A stretch of 7,749 nt of DNA from the NCBI GenBank assembly GCA_964514385.1, contig CAZEQJ010000065.1, positions 1 through 7,749 on the forward strand. Direction: 5' to 3'. The notes beneath the pieces are model-generated. The model searched no databases, was not told the DNA's origin, and saw nothing but the letters and a program-made list of their open reading frames with translations. Positions within the stretch are counted from its first letter, which is position 1, and the number at the start of each line of letters is the position of its first letter. The DNA comes from CAZEQJ01 sp964514385 (lineage in GTDB: Bacteria; Bacteroidota; Bacteroidia; Cytophagales; Cyclobacteriaceae). This document shows positions 6,669 to 7,749 of the stretch, in pieces. Made by a program: the position numbers and the translations under genes.

Positions 6669-7421
6669 ATGAAATACCTATTCCTTCTTCCACTTATTTT
6701 GCTTTTAGCATGTGGTAAAAACTCCGAAAAAGCTACAGCGGTAGCGGAACCATCGCAATTTATTGGTGCATGGGAAACCACGCTGACACTGGACGGTAAA
6801 GATTATACGGGGCTGGCAATTGTAGCTCCGAATTACCTGACCTCTACCGTATATGATGTTGATAGACAAGAGTTTGTACGCACCCTTGTGGCCAAATGGA
6901 GCATTGATACGTTGGGACGATTTGTTGAACACATCGATTTTCATTCCGGCGATAGCAATGAGGCAGGTAAAACCTATATCATGGACTTTGAAATAACCGA
7001 AGATGGTGCGGGTTTAATGTTTGAGGGTAAAGAACAAACATGGGCACGTATTGATGATGGCAGTCCGGGTGCTTTAAACGGAGCCTGGCTGATCACGGGA
7101 AGAATGCGCGATGGTGAAGTCAGCCGCAGTACACCCGGAGCAAGGAAAACGATGAAGATACTGTCCGGAACGAAATTTCAGTGGGTTGCTTATAATGATG
7201 AAACGAACCGGTTTTCCGGAACAGGTGGGGGAAGCTACACTACAGTTGATAGCAAATATACCGAAAACATCGAATTTTTCTCCCGGGACAGCAGCCGGGT
7301 GGGTGCATCACTGGAGTTTACGTATAAACTGGATAGTGGTGAGTGGCATCACAGCGGATTGAGCAGCCGAGGAGACACTATTTACGAGATATGGACGCCT
7401 AGGGAGTGGTTGGAGGAATAG
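6669..7421 (+). CDS. Two-module lipoprotein of unknown function
   Basis: 250 residues. MKYLFLLPLILLLAC is a lipoprotein signal peptide with lipobox LLAC and lipidated Cys15. The next residues (GKNSEK) do not form a clear acidic surface-export signal, so a periplasm-facing lipoprotein is the simpler reading. The rest is two related beta-rich modules, about residues 31-128 and 137-244. Both begin with GAW, have a central segment of the type FVEHIDFHSGDS / YTENIEFFSRDS, and end near a Trp (TWARI / YEIW). The second is better conserved in feel (GARKTMKILSGTKFQWVAY, GTGGGSYTT, WHHSGLSSRGD) and matches, from memory, Bacteroidota proteins labelled only as membrane or secreted protein, possibly DUF4488-like. 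I place the start at 6669, not at the in-frame ATG at 6627, because the upstream start would bury the signal peptide behind a 14-residue charged extension (MFKKIVIFESKEKI) and would precede the -7 element. Function unknown. Confidence 0.82.
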   Translation: MKYLFLLPLILLLACGKNSEKATAVAEPSQFIGAWETTLTLDGKDYTGLAIVAPNYLTSTVYDVDRQEFVRTLVAKWSIDTLGRFVEHIDFHSGDSNEAGKTYIMDFEITEDGAGLMFEGKEQTWARIDDGSPGALNGAWLITGRMRDGEVSRSTPGARKTMKILSGTKFQWVAYNDETNRFSGTGGGSYTTVDSKYTENIEFFSRDSSRVGASLEFTYKLDSGEWHHSGLSSRGDTIYEIWTPREWLEE

Positions 7422-7426
7422 CTATT

Positions 7427-7475
7427 GGCTCATGGCTCATGGCTCGTAGCTGACGGCTCGTAGCTCAAAGCTGAA
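7427..7475 (+). repeat. Run of seven in-phase heptamers
   Basis: Seven consecutive 7-base units without a gap: GGCTCAT, GGCTCAT, GGCTCGT, AGCTGAC, GGCTCGT, AGCTCAA, AGCTGAA. The GCT core is invariant in all seven; variation is confined to purine swaps at position 1, C/G at position 5 and the last two bases. The run starts five bases after the lipoprotein stop codon (7421). Confidence 0.85.
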
Positions 7476-7483
7476 AGGAATTG

Positions 7484-7518
7484 AGGTAAAAGGTGAAAGA
7501 CGCTGAAGGTGAAAGGGA
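7484..7518 (+). repeat. 35-bp direct repeat, copy 1
   Basis: Begins AGGTAAAAGGTGAAAG and ends AAGGTGAAAGGGA. It differs from copy 2 only at 7505 (G here, A at 7605). It contains AGGTGAA twice (7491 and 7507), so it is itself built from heptamer-like words related to the flanking runs. Confidence 0.9.
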
Positions 7519-7583
7519 GCAGATGGCTTATGGTTCCTTGCTGGGTTGATTTGCTTAAGGGTTGAATCGTTGAACTTGCTAAA

Positions 7584-7618
7584 AGGTAAAAGGTGAAAGA
7601 CGCTAAAGGTGAAAGGGA
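7584..7618 (+). repeat. 35-bp direct repeat, copy 2
   Basis: Identical to copy 1 at 34 of 35 positions and placed exactly 100 bases downstream of it. The 65 bases between the copies are not repeated after this copy, so this is a dispersed pair and not a simple 100-bp tandem duplication. Confidence 0.9.
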
Positions 7619-7626
7619 ATATCTGG

Positions 7627-7646
7627 AAGCTCGAACTAAGGAGCTT
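7627..7646. repeat. Short inverted repeat inside the heptamer field
   Basis: AAGCTC (7627-7632) and GAGCTT (7641-7646) are perfect complements around an 8-base loop. The stem is short and is not followed by a T run on either strand, so it is a poor terminator; it may be a by-product of the AGCT-containing heptamers. Confidence 0.3.
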
Positions 7647-7690
7647 AGGGCTCAGAGCGGATAGCTGATGGCTCATGGCTGATGGCTCAT
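7628..7690 (+). repeat. Run of nine in-phase heptamers
   Basis: Units at 7-base spacing: AGCTCGA, ACTAAGG (degenerate), AGCTTAG, GGCTCAG, AGCGGAT, AGCTGAT, GGCTCAT, GGCTGAT, GGCTCAT, then a decayed GGCGAGT. The units become cleaner towards the right. The phase is offset from the left run (201 bases apart, not a multiple of seven). Confidence 0.8.
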
Positions 7691-7749
7691 GGCGAGTCTA
7701 TGCCTGAATAGCGTTGACCGATTCATAATTATAGGTATTACTATTGTAT

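Larger units (their letters stand above)
7427..7697. repeat. Degenerate heptamer repeat field (intergenic)
   Basis: The 328 bases after the lipoprotein gene hold no credible gene. Most of them are built from variants of a 7-base word, roughly RGSTSAN (for example GGCTCAT, AGCTGAT, AGGTGAA, AGCTGAA). Two clean heptamer runs (7427-7475 and 7628-7690) flank a centre with two 35-bp repeats and shorter repeats such as GTTGAATC/GTTGAACT at 7561-7576. A minus-strand open frame across 7437-7676 only reads through these words and is not a gene. Similar simple words occur between genes in other Bacteroidota and some other bacteria, from memory; their role is unknown. The last 50 bases (7698-7749) are AT-rich with nothing I can identify. 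Confidence 0.75.

Noticed and set aside
7627..7646. Terminator for the lipoprotein gene
   Set aside because: A 6-bp stem with an 8-base loop, no T run, and more than 200 bases from the stop codon.
7427..7697. Repeat field as a CRISPR array
   Set aside because: The units are 7 bases without spacers, and the two 35-mers are only two copies with a 65-base gap; no cas gene is present.

Overview
The window looks like chromosomal DNA from a member of the Bacteroidota, probably a Cytophagales-like lineage (the order is inferred, not shown). The support is: promoter-like elements matching the Bacteroidota pattern TTTG-N19/20-TAnnTTTG; starts that mostly lack a Shine-Dalgarno sequence; a large signal-peptide TPR protein paired with a TonB-receptor-like outer-membrane barrel; and a lipoprotein of a type I know from this phylum. 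No tRNA, rRNA, CRISPR array, insertion sequence or phage gene was seen.

Layout, left to right. Bases 1-154 (minus strand) hold the first 51 codons of an extremely acidic protein that runs off the left edge and has its own good promoter at 195-225. Bases 239-4919 (minus strand) form a two-gene operon read right to left: a 1012-residue exported TPR solenoid protein, then a 549-residue outer-membrane beta-barrel. The two genes overlap by 8 bases, and the barrel gene has a perfect AGGAGG ribosome-binding site inside the last codons of the TPR gene. A phylum-type promoter lies just upstream of the TPR gene (4984-5015). Bases 5021-6613 (minus strand) encode a 530-residue membrane protein that joins a Cys-based dual-specificity-type phosphatase domain to a diacylglycerol-kinase-like lipid kinase. 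Divergent from it, 6669-7421 (plus strand) encodes a 250-residue lipoprotein built of two related modules. The last 328 bases have no credible gene and are mostly a degenerate heptamer repeat field with two 35-bp near-identical repeats exactly 100 bp apart.

How the genes may work together. The TPR protein and barrel are probably made together and act in the periplasm and outer membrane as one envelope module whose substrate is unknown. From memory, similar TPR/barrel pairs recur across Bacteroidota. The phosphatase-kinase fusion probably acts on membrane lipids or lipid phosphates at the inner membrane. The lipoprotein has an unknown role. The two most unusual items are the phosphatase/lipid-kinase fusion and the heptamer field; the latter also contains an open frame that should not be annotated as a protein.
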